From: Lytechinus variegatus
Taxonomy: Eukaryota > Echinodermata > Echinoidea > Temnopleuroida > Toxopneustidae
Direction: 5' to 3'
Assembly (NCBI RefSeq): GCF_018143015.1
Contig: NC_054746.1
Location: forward strand, 40,178,687-40,242,686
DNA length: 64,000 nt
Position numbers and translations under genes: made by a program. The notes beneath the pieces are model-generated. The model was given only the letters and a program-made list of their open reading frames with translations. It did no database searches and was not told where the DNA came from. The stretch's first letter is position 1, and each line of letters opens with the position of its first letter. This document shows positions 34,201 to 49,200 of the stretch, piece by piece.

Positions 34201-37200
34201 CGATTCCCAGGTACAGATGTATTAGCTGCTGTACTGTATTGGCGATCGACTCGACCCCGGGACCCCGCTCAACAACTGACTTAATTTTGTGATCATAATT
34301 TATTTTCTTCACTTTTGTCGCAGAAGATAGACTCTCTTGTATTCCCTTAACTCAATTTCTTCATAGAAAGAGTAAAACTTAGTGTAGATGCCTGATTTGT
34401 TGAGGTTTGTCAACTTTCTCTCTGATCGTGAGTAGCGAAAAACGGATTCGGTGCTTTTCATTCGGTGCTTTTCATCGCAATATTAGTAGCTCGGTGCTTT
34501 TCATCGCAATATTAGTAGCTCGGCCCCCGTAGCTGCCGGGGCGCTTCAGACCCGAAGATATCCCCAACGGAAGTGTGCATGTACAGTCAAGGAGCCGAGC
34601 TTGGCTGAGTTTTTTTTACTCCAACAATGTTGTAGGACTAAGCCTGTTAATTCATCGATCAAAGAAGAATGTCTATTGCTGCTCTCCTTCAGACAAAATT
34701 AGATGAAGCTTTACATCGTAGGATCTGCCCTTCTACTTTTTTGAAATAAATGTATCTATTTTCCATGGTGTGTAGCTTGGTTTTAAGTGGTAATAGGCTT
34801 CAATTTCTTGACTTGTAGATGTTCGATTCATCATTCAGGCTAAAATTGCATGTATAGTACACATGATATGCACAGGCGCTGCAGGGGGGGGGGGTCGGGC
34901 GTTTTTTGCCCCTGCCCCCAAAATGTATTAAGGGAAAATATACATGGGGGCCAGCTTGGGACGATATAATCCCGGCCCCCAAAATATTCAAAATGAGCAT
35001 GGCTCTACGCAGCAGTTGCCCCCCCCCTGGAATTTTTGAACATTTAATTTTACAGAAAACTTTTATATCCACTATAAATGTGCATGAAACTTTCAGTTTC
35101 TCTTTCAAAAATGCAAATTTGGTTAAGTATACAGTGTTTACTATGTAATTATTCAACTTCATATGGCAAATAATAAAACCCACTTCACAGAGGGATATTA
35201 TATTTCAAAACAAGTATTTTTACTGTTGAATTCTATCTTGTGTATATGCATTTTCCTGAGATGAATGGAGATATGAGAAAAATGGAGATGTTGAGAGGGA
35301 TGAAAATAAGAGGAATAGAGTTGATGAGGGTGATGGAGATAATGGGAGGAATGAAGGTGATGGAGGGGAACTGAGGATGAAGATGAGAGATGAAAGGATA
35401 GAGTGATGTAGATGGTGAGACGAGGGATGGAGATGATTAGAGGAGGAGAGATGTAGATGAGAGGGATACATATAAATAAGAGGAGTGATGAAGATTAAAG
35501 GGGGATGATCATTACTATCATCATCAACACTAACATCACCATTGCCATCATCTTTATTGTCATCAACCTCATTATCATCACCACCAACATCGTCACCACC
35601 ATTACATGTATAACCACCACCACACTTGTCACCATCATCATCCTCATCACCACCAAAGTCATCTTGATCATCTTCATGATTATTTCGTCCAAATCAGAAA
35701 AAAGGGCAAAAGACTACTCTTCTTTTATCATTTCTGTATATCTTTAATTTGCATGAAACCATCCTGCACCTTGGAAAATCACACCAGGAAATTACATAAA
35801 AATAAACACACTGAAAATCTAATAATCAATTGGCATTTTAAAAAACATTGCAAAATTACAAACATTTGTGAAATAATAAGGTCTAAGTTTTGATATATTG
35901 CCACATCATTCTTGTATTACAATACAATAATGGCCCAAATGAATAATTATTATTGTTAATTATTAGCTGGTATTTTTCTGGTTGCCTGACTCAAGCTCTA
36001 CTTGTGAGGCTACCTGGTTTCCCAAACTAGGCCATCAGGTTATCCTTTGGGGTCAATTGAAATTATATTTTTTTTCCAAGAAAATGCATTAATTGCCCTT
36101 TTAATTTGTTTCATTCATGCTCCCTAAATGTGCATGTGCCAGGCCAAGCTAGTGTTTTCCTGTTTGCCAGAGTTGAGCTCTACTCATAAGGCTACCTGGT
36201 TGCCCTAGCTAGGCTGTTGCCTTGGGGACACTTGAAAAGAATACATTTCAACAAAAAACAAGGTGAACCACCAGTCTCGCCTGATATCACAATCAAACTA
36301 AAGTGTATGCTATATGATCTTTTGACCTTATTATCCTCTTGGACATGCATATGGTATTTAATCCCCAATGGTTATCTGTACAAAGTGTAAACACAACTGA
36401 AGCAAAAAACAAAGAAAGATCAATTAGAATCGATGACCCCCATGGACACATACACGTATTTCTGTGAGCTATCAAAGTTTTAATCTTAAGCATTTGAAAT
36501 AGACAATTTAAATTATGTGAGAATATTTCACATGAAAAAGTAAATGAGGAATTTGCATTTGATGCGTCCTGATTAAATAGCGTTTTTTTTTAATGAAAAA
36601 ATAATTGAAGATACATGTAGTCTGAAAGAAACTAAATCTGATAAAAGTTAATTTCAAATACTTGTATTCATGTGAAATTGTAAGTAATAATGTGCTCTTT
36701 TAACCCTACATGTAAACCCCCTAGGGGGGGCATAGAACTATGGTGGGGGTAGGGTGAATTAACCCCCTCCCTCAACATATTCCACAACTATTCCGCTGTG
36801 CGAAATTTTACGACCATTCTACTCGCCAACTTTTTACTTTGAAGTCATGCACATCTTTTGAGATCAAATTTACGATGCATGGGCATGCTGTTGGAAAATT
36901 ACTCAACTTTACATAAGTGCATGTCAGACCCAAAATTGCTCCAAAACGTGATTTTGTGTACAAAGCCAATGTTGAATTTTCTCATCTTCTTCATATGGAC
37001 ATGATTATTTTTACTTTCACAGGTGAAATTACTTGATTTCAGCATAATTATGCTTCAAAAAAATGTCCTCCAATAATTTTGGCAAAACACAAAGATATAC
37101 ATAAGAAATTCATAAAACAATAGAATACATAACAAATTCATTTTCAATCTAGGATTTTTTTTTTTCATTTTGATTGTTAGCAATGGTATAAAAGTATGAT

Positions 37201-40200
37201 TTATGCAGAAATTAGCATAATTAATTAATGTAAAAGATCTGACGATTTCGGAAAAATTAACCAAACAGCATTGCACAAGACATCCCCCACTATTATCATA
37301 CCAATTTTCAAGGCGTTAATGTGATCATTGGCAGAGATCTCAAGGGAGGTTGATGCAACCCCCCACCCCTGTAAAAACAAGTGTTAAAAAAGAAGACACA
37401 AGTAAATAATGAAATTCTTACTTGTACATTACAAAAATACCTGTTCTAGAGCAAGTCCACTGTACAAAAAAAAAGTTAATGTGAATGGAATAGAGATAAA
37501 TAAAACATGCATGACACGGAAAACATCAAAATAGGATGTAAAATAAGAAATTAATTAATCAAGTGATAAAACAGGTGATATGCAAACAAGTCTATGTCAC
37601 ACACTCACTCTTTCTTCTGTAGAAATATATTATAATGCTTGATTTTTTACAGAATTATGAGAAAACTCATCGAATTGAGTATAGGTTGCCACAATGGCTT
37701 TTTACAAAAGTTTCAGGGAGAAATCAAACCATATCTCACCTGTACTTTATACACATTATGAGGGGAAAAAAATCATGATACTAGTATATTACAAAAGAAA
37801 CACTGAGTGGAGAACGTCACTTTGTCACTCATTTGCATACTGACCAGGATGTCTGTTTTGTGAAAATAAGCGAAACTTCAAAATGTCAACACTTTCTCAT
37901 TTTACATCAAATTTTGATGAAATGTTTAGTGTTATGCTCATTGGACTTTTCTGTATTATATCAAAGAAACTTTTTGTTGGGGTGGACTTGCCCTTCAGGA
38001 AAGTACAAGGCTTGTTTCCCTCCAGGAATTCTTGTATAGACATGGGTCCCATCGATCACTCACACAGTTGTTGTTGGGTAGTCTCAATCTCATCTCTGGT
38101 TGTTGAAGTTCTCACAAAACCTCTTTTTTCCTGCTATGGCTTGTGAAACATCTTTGATCACTCACAAACAGATAATTGCAACACTGATGCCTCATCACCA
38201 CGTATTCCCTGAAATTATCCTGTAAATGAAGATATATTGCCAGAAGTTGCATCTTACTCTGCGTTTTTATTTTTCTTTTTTTTAAGATGACAAAGAGAAA
38301 ACAAAACGTAACTATTCTATTGTCTTTACATTGTAAGATTTGAAAAAAAAAAGACTGGTTCCCATATGGAATCCTTTAAAAATTACTTTACTGGTCTAAA
38401 GGCTAAACCTATCCGTATCCCATAAACATTCGTGTGACAAACATACATTGAGCATAGCCGATGCAATACTTTTTTCAAATAACCAAGATCATGATGCAAC
38501 CTCTCATATTTTTTTCTTTAATGTAAATTAGGGATTTTGGAAGAATCTGTCCACAATGGATGACAAAACATATAGTTCTAATTTACATTTCTGATTGTAT
38601 TATCATATGCACAGTTCACTGTAAATGAAAAACAGGCAGTTGCCAAAATTTATTATCACTTTTTACATTGAGTCTTCCTTCTTACAAGAATATCACTAAT
38701 ACTTGCATACACTAGGCTTGTCTTGAGATGTTATTGTTATATAACTTTCTTATTAAAAAAATACTTACACCATACAAAAGCAGAATTGTCAATACTTGCA
38801 GAGAGAAAGGTAGTCTATCACTAGGCCCTTTGTCCCTCTTCAGGCTCAGATCATCTTCAAGCACGTTGATGAGGTAGTGTGTGGTCTCTTTTAAAAAGTT
38901 TCCTCCTGTCAACCACTCCTAATTGCAGTTCTTGTTGGCATATTCCTATTGAGTTAGAGTGAGAAGCAAAAGAAAAGATTTAAACATTGAAAAAAAAATG
39001 TATTCTTAACTATCTTTACTGCGTACTGTCAAAATTAATAGGCCTACCTTTTAAATCTGCATATATTTGGTCAGTTGACTTTTTTTGCCCACAACCTAAT
39101 CAGATCGCCATTCTCATAAAGTTAAATTTAAATTGATCAACTGGATCTACAAATATATACTCTATGACCATGTGACACGGAATTTAGATCAATTCAGTCA
39201 CTGTCAGATGTGTACATCAACCAAGATTGAAATTGATCAAAATAAGTGGTTCTTTATCATGACAACAAATTTTATGATAATAAAGTTTTAGACGGTGACA
39301 AAGAAAAAAATTAGAAAATAGACAAAAGTCCACATAGAAACGACAACAAAAATGAACATACCTCTCTTACAATCCTCCTTTAATAGTCTCTCAGGACAGC
39401 CTGTGCATGTTAACTTGTAAGATGTTTTCATCCATTCAAAAATTTACTGCGGAAATAAACAAAGTACAGATAGATCTACATTAAATTAAGCTTTAAATCT
39501 AATGGACATGAAACATAATTCAACATCTCTTCAAACCTGCCAGATTTCCAACCAAAATGTAAATTCTTATTATCATTTGGGGTGATTTGTTAAAATAATC
39601 CATTCAATTAATTGTTCTACAGAACGGTGCTTCATAACATAGCTCATCGTATTGTAGCTACATCATGTAAACAAAGCGAGTCAAGCCTATTGTATTACGC
39701 AGTGCGCAGCAAGGGATGGGAAGATTTTGCAAAAAAAATGGCCACCAGATCGATCTGATTATTTAGGCCCTATAAGAATATTTATTCCTTTTATTATATA
39801 AGGTGTGAAAAAGGTATAAAACTTAAATTTAGTGTATCTAACCAATTTGCAGTGATGTGGATATTGAAGGGGATTCCATCAATTGTTTACCAGCTTCGAC
39901 ACACACTGACATAGCCCTAGGGCCTACCCAAGGCTAACCCAGGGAGCGCCGGCCCGCGTAGCGGTCCGGCACCCAGGAGCTCATGTATTGACCCATACTC
40001 ACGGGACAAAGGTAGATTATGGTCAAAATATCTAGCAAGATAAATTATGAAAACAGAAATTATGCACTTACCACGATTATATGGATGAAGGTCTAACGAG
40101 TGGCAGTTTTCCTGACATCTGGGCACAGACTGGAACCTCAAAAACCGAAAAGTTCTCTCCTTCTAGTTCTACCCCCATTTCGATCGGCCATTTTGTTACA

Positions 40201-43200
40201 ATTCATAACAAAAATGGCCGATCGAGACGGGGGTAGGAGAAAACTTTTCGTTTTTTGAGGTTCCAGTCTGTGCCCAGATGTCAGAAAAACTGCCACTCGT
40301 TAGACCATCATCCATATAATCGTGGTAAGTGCATAATTTCTGTTTTCATAATTTATCTTGCTAGATATTTTGACCATAATCTACAGCTACCCTTGTCCCG
40401 TGAGTATGGTCAATTACACGGTAAGCTCCTGGGCTCCGGCCCGCGTTAACCCAAGGCCTAGACTAGCGTGTCTAACTTGGGCTACGGCTTCATGATAAAA
40501 AAATTATTAAAAATATCAGAGTCCTCGAGGGGTGCGAGGCTAGATCTACTTCTCAAGTTGGATCTGAATAAGTGAATGTTGAAAAATAATTTTTGTGATC
40601 ACTAGACTACTTGGAGACAGGATCTAAGGTAGACACGGTTAGTGTTTTGTTTTCCCATTCACTAAAAATTGACCCAAAATATTTTTTTATGCTCTTACAT
40701 GTAGTTTAATATCATGGTTATTATTATTAATTCTGCAATTTTGTGCAGTTACTTAATTAGACTACTAAGATAAGGTACAAATTAATTCTTGAATTTTGCA
40801 CAATTGTGGTTGAAAGTCTGACTACTTTGGCATGTTATCGCTATGCAGCAAGATAATATCTAGTCTTGAGGACGCAATGATGATGATTTTCTTCTTCTTC
40901 TTCTTCTTCTTCTTCTGTGTAGTCTGCTTCCTTCAATCCTGAAGATTCTTGCAGAACTTGGTGAGGTGTGTGTCACAAGGATAAAGTGCATGTGCCAAAT
41001 ATATACATGGTGCAAGTAAAAACAGATATTGATCTAGCTGTTGTTGCCTTTCGTCAGTTGCAGACGAAAGGCTTCGGTTGATGGTGCTGTCACAACATTT
41101 ACTGGGAGAGTGTTCCACATCTTGATGGTTCTGGGGAAGAAGGAGCATTGATGTTGTTGGGTCCTTGATTGAGGCATCAGATATCCTTGAGTGTGAACAG
41201 CTCTTGTTGATCTGGTACATTTGGTGATGTATGCATCAGAGTTGAATGGGACAAGCTCGTTGTGGATCTTGTAGAACATCACAAGGCGAGAGATTTCCCG
41301 TCGTTGTTGAAGGGATGTCCATCCTAGCTCCTGCAGCATCGATGACACACTTGATGTGTTGTGATATTGATTCAGCGTGAATCTAGCTGCTCTGCGTTGG
41401 ATCATTTCAAGCTTGTAGATGTTCTTGGAGGTTGATGGATCCCAGACAGTAGATGCATATTCCACCAATGTCTTACATTTACATTAATAAATTACATTAA
41501 TAAATGTAAGACATATCTAAAAAAATCATCATCATTGCGTCCTCAAGACTAGATAATATCACAATGACAATGCTTTCTCCTGAGCGAGTCGGTGGCCGGT
41601 GGGACAGCTCTTCGTTATATTTTGACAGGACACAAAACTTCACGCGTGGGACTGGAAAATAACTTGCGTGCGATAATGCTTTTTCCATCCCAAGAACACC
41701 GTTCCGCTCTTAACTTTGCATGCATTTACAGCATTAATTATAATATTTCTTCACAAACAAATACATGCAGACGTAGAAAAAATATTCATTGTCACTATAA
41801 AATGGTAAATTACTTACGATGTTCTCACAGCTCGGCAAATACCAATATTAAGCGCTTCGCTACTCTCATTTCGTGCAAAGCTGATTTATCGTCGTCTATA
41901 TATGCACTTGCTCAGCAATGTACCGAAATACTGATCTGTGATTGGTCAATGTGCCTAAAAACCATGGTTTTCCTAAAACCCACGGTTTGAAACCACCTAA
42001 AACAGTTGACTCAAAATCATGCCGAAAACCCACGGTTGAAACCATGGTTTCATTTGAAACCACCTTTGTGAATCGCAAAATCAGCAAAACCCACGGTTGA
42101 AACCATGGTTTCTGCAAAAACCACCTTTGTGAATTCGGGCCAATTGAGTGCTACTGATAGGACTTGATCCGCATAAGCAGCATTTGTTCTCATCTTGAAA
42201 TTCATGAACAGGATTCATGATAATAATCTGGATATATATGTATTTTCTTTCTGCACTCTTACCAAATAATGGGTACCACTTGGCTGATCCAGACTATTAG
42301 AGGATGAATTCATGTTAGCTCGTAAGGTTTAGTATAGGAGGATGATAGGGTCCCTACACTTTCATGAATCGACATTGTTTTAGTGGCAATTACATACTAC
42401 ATGTGCTGACAGATGGTTGTTGATATGGCCTTTGTAACACTGATGTGTTAGCCCTTGAAAAGAAAAGGTTTGGGATCACAATCATGGACTATAGAGGGTT
42501 GCATCTTAGATTGCTTGATTTGTATCATCTCATCTGTGACTTGGGTCATTCATAACTCTCTGGGATAATAGTAATGAATCAGTTTTCTTCATCGTTAGAG
42601 CATGGAAAAACAACATAGTGAGCATAAGAAATATAAAATTACGATGTTAACACAATGTTTCCCATAATGGCACAGAGTTAGACCATGGCCTACATGTAGG
42701 TTAATCAAACTTCAGAATATAGGCCTATGAGTTTATCATACCCGTACAGTAAAAGAGAGACATAAAACAATGATAATTTGATTCATGGTTGATTCTGATA
42801 TAAATTGCAAAAATCCAATAGTTAACAATAAAGCAGTAATTTTCCTGGGGAAAAACCTGTCTGGCTGGTGAATTATAGGCCTGCTTGTAATAGAGATGAT
42901 TTTATACACATTCATGACGACTATAAGTTTGAATGTCCAATGACTATATGCCAACTCAGGAGCCAGGTTTTCAAGCTGAATGCAATGTGCTTTTAATACA
43001 CAGGTTAAAAGAGTCATGCCATGTTTTTTGTTTTTTCCCTTTTCCCAGCAGAAAGTTTGAATATGATTGAATGGGCTTTGAAAATGATAAGCCCATTTTA
43101 ATGATGAACAGATCTTATTCAAATACTGGTATTTGAAACAAATGCTGTATTTGTGTCATTTTTCATCCAATTTATTTCAAGTGAAACTTCACGGTTTGGC

Positions 43201-46200
43201 TTGTATTTCTTTCTTTTGTTTCTTTCAAATAAATTTCAACTCTTGGCGAGCTTGTCCTTTGAATTGTTGAAAAACTTATAAAAGCAGAAAGTAAGTATAA
43301 GGAATGAAGTTGTTTTGGAGAGTGTGTCTACATCCCCCTTTCATACTGTTATACTGGTTGGATTAGGTCTCTCAAACTGTAGGCCTACATGTCATAACAT
43401 CGCATTGTTACATGAACTTGTTTTGCACAAAGTTATTTTACTTGTAAAAGCGAAAAGGAAATGCAATAGCTGTGTCAAACTTGACAAGTAGGACAGTGAT
43501 GATATTTTTTCTTTTTGTCTCGTCCACTTGAAGATGAAAGGAGACTTAGGATCCAAATGAAATATGAAATCAAACATGGTGTACATATAATAGGGGGTTC
43601 CATGACATTTGATCTGGCGATATTTGCTCCGCTGCAAATTCCACACATTAATGGAATGACCAACTTCAACCCCGGATTTAACACTATATAGCCTATCCTA
43701 ACCCTACCCTTTATCTTAGATGAAATAAAGCCTGGAGCAATTGTCGCCGTAGTAGATGTTTTGTCACCATAATAGGGATGTACATGTATTTCAGGAAACT
43801 CATGTTAAGGTATGGGAGGGACTCAGTCTGGCTGTTGGCTTGTTTCAAAGCGCCTTAACTGCCCTTAAGCATCTTTTAAATTACGAGAATATTATCAATT
43901 TCGATAATGTATTCTTGACCATGACATTTTGTTATTTTCAGATGTACATCAAGGTTAATCCTGATGTAGTGGTCTTAGATCCTCTAAGTGCTGTCAAGAA
44001 CCTGATGGATCGTAATATCAGCTATCAAGTCCTACTAGATTCCCTCCAAAGTAACCCTGGTAAGTATATCATTACTGAAAGGAGAGAGTCTTGATATTCA
44101 AGACACCAGACAAGTTTGGTAAACCATGTGCCTAGGTCCATGGTTAAACCCATCATGCACTTTACAATTCAAATGGTCTGCAACTACCATTCTCAAACTT
44201 GATAATGAGAGATGAGTGCTCATAATTTTTATGATCTTATTACGAGGATATGGTTTTTGAAAGCCAGGTGCAACAACTTTCTTCATTGCATTATTTAGAA
44301 ATGATGAGATAAATCAATCCTATTTTATGCTTCAAGTCTTTCACTGACCTAATGACATTGTATTGTTTTCATTATTTTGACATGAATTTGTTGTCATTAA
44401 TCTGGATATTTTTTTTGTAACCACATAAACAAATTTGATTGATGCATAGTTTTGTGTCACCTTAACAAAAAAATATTTCACCTACATGTATTGGTGTGTT
44501 GTGCTTTTTTAATGCCTCATATTGACTTTGTTCACGAGATAATGCTGATATCTCTCGCTGTTGTCTTATTAATAATCTAGATTGTATTAAAGGGATTGCA
44601 GGCTCAATCACATTTCAGCAGATTGATTAATATAACCTCATGAATGCAATCCTTAGTACAGTGCATCACAGCTCCTACACCTTTCAAACTGTCTTCCTTC
44701 ACATTTAACAACTATCATGCTTCAGTATTCATTATTAAGAAATTTTCAAATGTAAAGAAAAAGAAAGAAAAAAGTTTGATTGTATATCATATATTCATTT
44801 ATTTATTCTTAGATATTCATAAGAAAGTCAAAGTACCCAACTTTGTTGAAATACATACAACCAAAGAGACAGAGATTATGCAGCTTCTACGCAAGGCTCA
44901 AGTAGGATTCCCTTTAGGTAAGGATATCAAATTGAGGAAAAGTTGTGAATACCATTTGCATATTCTCTCTGTAACCATATATGTTAGTAAGTGTCCAGTG
45001 GTAGGTATGTTTTGTACTGTCATTCTATTTTTTTATGGTATTATGGTTTGGAAGTAATGATTGATAATGATAATTCTCAAATTATTTTTTTATAATGATG
45101 ATTATGATTTTACAATCCCTCATTCATAAGTTGTCTCTATCATGACTATTATCATTTATAATTTTAGGTAATAAAGAATGAGAAACAATTAGAAGTATGA
45201 GGAGGGATAACCAGAAAGCACTTGTGAAATTTTAGAAATACACACACACTGAAAAGGATTAATTTGTTGTTTTGTATGAAAGAAAGGATTTTAAAGGATG
45301 TTATGGCCACCTCACACCTTATGACCCGACTGGTCTGTGACTGAGTAAAGGGAGATGAATCGTAAGGTAGTCATAAGCCTTGACACCACACACCTTGAAA
45401 TTTGATTATGCTGGTCTGCGACTCGCGCATTTGCTTTTTGCTTTTTGCCATAGCAACAGAGATAATGACGCTTAGTACCTCGTATGCATGTTGCATATCA
45501 TGTACGCGTCAGTATTTAAGTGTGACTTCTGTTTGATTGGCTGGAATTTGGATTGAGCTTGATCCAGTTGTAAGGATTGACGTGTCAAATCCTTACGATT
45601 TTCTTGCGATTTGTCTCCGACTGGTCTGTGACTCTCAAGCTGACAAGAGCTGTGACATCACATTTCCCCTCACTCAGTCGCAGACCAGTTGGGTTGTAAG
45701 GTGTGCGGTGGCCTTTAAGAAAAGCTATAGGGGTTTGGAGTGGACCTCCACATTGTTGTAGTGCTATTCACTGACATGCTTTGCAAGGTATACTGTAACA
45801 TTGAGGCAAAACACTGTTTAAAATTCATGATTTATTGATCGTACTTACAGAAATGCCAACATTCCCTTTTTAGAGTATTTTTTCCTCTTTTTGCTATGAA
45901 GTATGAATATGCCAGTACTTTTTTTGAATGATTTGTTACTTTTTTAAAATTTCCGATTATGGAGTATGTATTATACACAGTGTGCAACACTGACACCAGT
46001 CTGACGGTCACAGACTGGTGAAAATCACTGTCGGGCCAGTAACTTGTTGCATGAAAAAACATGTTAATTCTTGCCTACGAGCATATGTTTAAAAGGGTGA
46101 ATTATCAAGTTATCAAGTAGAGTCATTTCACATGTTTTTTCACCGATCTCATTACAACAGGCTAGCGGTTGTTGTGTTGAGACACATTTTAAAAAATACT

Positions 46201-49200
46201 CTTTTTGCCAAGAAATACTTTTTTTTCTTCTAAAAATACTTTTGTTGTAGAAGGTTGGCAGGTCTGGACTTATCATTTATTTAGTCAGCTCATATTTATC
46301 ATTTATTGGGTTTGTCTTGAGGAGCAGCTTATCTGCAATGAATGTACAGTATGTCAAGTCACTATTTACCATTATGGAGACTTTTGAAGCCATCCTTTTC
46401 CAGTGGTGGGGAAGGGGGGGGGGGGTCACGACAGATCATTTGAGATTTGCTGCTTGAATAGCCACAAGTGCAGTGTTCTCTACAGGCCATATAATGATAG
46501 ACCACAGAATCCTCTACAAATTTTAAGCTGGTATTTAAAAATACCTGTGCATGTAGCCATCTGCATGTAGAGAAATATATTTGTTGTCATACAAACATAT
46601 CCATGTATTGCAAGACCCTAGGATATTTAAATGCATACACTTGCAGTATGCAGTGTTCATGTATGAATAAGGTAAATTGTACTTCGGAAAATGGCACCAA
46701 AATAGTGGTACAATCTGCCTTATAAGATCAATGAAGAGATTCAGCCAATAACAACAGCGATGGGCTCTAGTTTCTTTTTAGTTCTCTTTTATTACTAGGA
46801 AAACAGCCTCTGTGCAATAACAACAAAAATTGAACATATAAATACAATTAGCAATGAGCTAATCTTGGGCAGAATGTAACATAAAATTCATGACTACAAT
46901 GAAATTATTTCATGGAACATAATGAATCAACAAACAAAACAATTATGAAGTAAACAATTGCCAAATTGAAACAAATTACCAATTAAATTTCAGTAGCAAT
47001 TCGTCAATTTGTAATTTCATAAAATACAAAGAAAATTGTTTTAAATTGCCTGTGGAAGTACATAAATTGAATAGAAGATGCTTTTATATCGCATATTCTC
47101 AATTATTCTTATTTCAATTTATATATCAAGTCATACCTGTACACATACAACAGAGCAAAACTAAACTCACAGGCCAATAGTCCAGACAGATACCACTACA
47201 TAGGTCAGTGCTGTTGTCATACTCCTACAGATCCTCTTCCAATCATTCAAAAGACATTAAAATCTTGCCAACTGGCCCTGAAGGTAACAACAATTAATAT
47301 AATATTTCCTACTTTTCAATATTGACTATGTGAAAGTTGTATAACACAATATGATTACAATTCAATATCAACATTACAGCAGTCATTCTTTTGACAAAGT
47401 TTAACAGAAACATGCTTCAAATGGTTAAAGTATCACATTATCAATATCAGTATTTCATGTATAGTATATCTCTAAAGAATGATGCATGCATTACATGTAA
47501 TCAAATACAATAACTCAAATATCAAGTATCGGTGTATATACAGAGAGAGAGAGGGGGGGGGGGGTACATAAAACAAAGAACAGTCCTCTTCTTTCAGATA
47601 TTCTACATGTACATGTATATCAGATCCATTAAATATACTTATAAATTATTAGTTCAAAAGAGTACAAATATAATTATAAACTTACATGAAATAAACAAAT
47701 GTTCTAAAGGAGAAACATGACCCTGGAGAGTCAGAGCAGCTTGAGACAAGCAGTCTCTCTCATTTCCAGAAAGTGACCTGACCCTTCCTCCTGTAGTAGC
47801 TCTTGCTAGCTGGCTCCACACAACCCAAGACAAAGGGAATCACACACCTACATTGGGAATAAGAGAGTCCCTAAACAGGTGGAAATTGCCACAATACATC
47901 TATAATCATCCCTATAGGGTGTCAGCACATTGAGCATTTGAGGTACCCCCTAAAAAGGCAGGAAAGCAAGGTCATTGTCTCAAGAAGATGGGACCTTAAC
48001 TTTGATCTGCCCCATACCCAGAATACAATTCCTAAATACAGCTTCATTGACACAAAATACTCATCAACACATTATAGCATAATTTCATTATACAACATCA
48101 ATAACAGATTTAACAGATTCAAATCTGTGTTAAAAACATCTTTTTAAGAAAAACATGTATTAGCCCTATAGAAATCAATTCTTCTACATACATAGAGACT
48201 TTGTATGGTAGTATGCATCTCTAAGAACTGCTTATTATTATTATTACTTAGTACAGTGTGGATTTATGAATACTATCTACAATGGATTTATGTTTAATGT
48301 AAACATAATTATTAGAAGACAAACTTTCTGTGAATAATTTAAATCTCAGTTTGAGCAATCCTTTAATTCTTTTTGCACAGTTTGTAAGCCATCTCAAGCC
48401 CATGGATCAGTAATTTCACACAAGGTAAGAACCCAAAGTAAAAAGGATGAGGATGATATGAGACAAAGTTCTGATCAGAAAAGAAAAGACAGTTCATGGT
48501 ATTTGAACCACCGGAAACTTTTTCTCTACAAGTTAAAAAGTTTTCAATTCATATTTTAAGCATTTACAATCATTTCCATCCTTCATGTTATGATCAGAGA
48601 TTCATTGGTATTATTAGCATGTAGATATCAGGTAAATAGATGTGAAGGTTGGCCAGAACATTTTTTTGGGGAGTTGAATCGTTTGTTTTTCACACTTTAC
48701 CTTATAGCCAGACACAATTTAGAAGATACTTTAGCAAATGAAAATATTTATGGCCTTACGCAAATTTTTTTTTGGGGGAGGGGGGGGGGGACGAGACGCA
48801 TTAATTTCTTTAAGAAGTGCGAGAGCAAAGCGGTTAAGCTTAGGGATGCTTTTGCATTTTCTAAAGGGAAATTGAAGGATTTTGTGCACATTTTTGGTGA
48901 ATTTAGTGAAAGTTTTAGTAAAAATTGTAAGTTTTCAATTTTTTTGTGGGGGTGTCGTTGGGGCAGGGGGCTGTGTTCAACCATGAAATACTTGTTTGAA
49001 ATTAAAAAGTAATTGAGTGTATGTGAACTAATGAACTACATGTAAAGCTATTGAATGAATATGAAATAGTGAGTGAAAAATGTGCTCTGTTATCTTCATG
49101 TCATTTGTGTTTGTGCAAGTTATTCTTCGTATGAATCTTTGATTCATGATGGAAAAATAAATTGAGTTTGATAGGTTGTAAAGTGTAATGATCATAAGTT

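Larger units (their letters stand above)
33790..42145. mobile_element. Candidate 8.35-kb element with long inverted termini
   Basis: GGCCCGAATTCACAAAGGTG then GTTT opens at 33794 and its exact reverse complement closes at 42141. Both sides have AATT (33790-33793, 42142-42145). Inside each end the words CCATGGTTT and CCGTGGGTTT and a second GCGATTCACAAA copy repeat over about 200 bp. No transposase is visible. It may instead be two separate MITEs in opposite orientation. Confidence 0.45.

Noticed and set aside
34860-35050. G/C-run-bounded segment resembling a hAT MITE
   Set aside because: No matching inverted ends or target duplication could be found.
35220-35747. Serine/histidine-rich and isoleucine/threonine-rich frames
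   Set aside because: Products of GATGGAGA and ATC/CAC microsatellites; both strands are open for the same reason.
39917-40449. Two similar frames of 74 and 64 codons on opposite strands
   Set aside because: They are the two arms of the same palindrome read in mirror image; no domain, and stops differ between arms.
47938-48147. 69-codon frame ending NRFNRFKSVLKTSF, like a LINE polymerase tail
   Set aside because: Too short and too diverged to support; no other LINE motif nearby.
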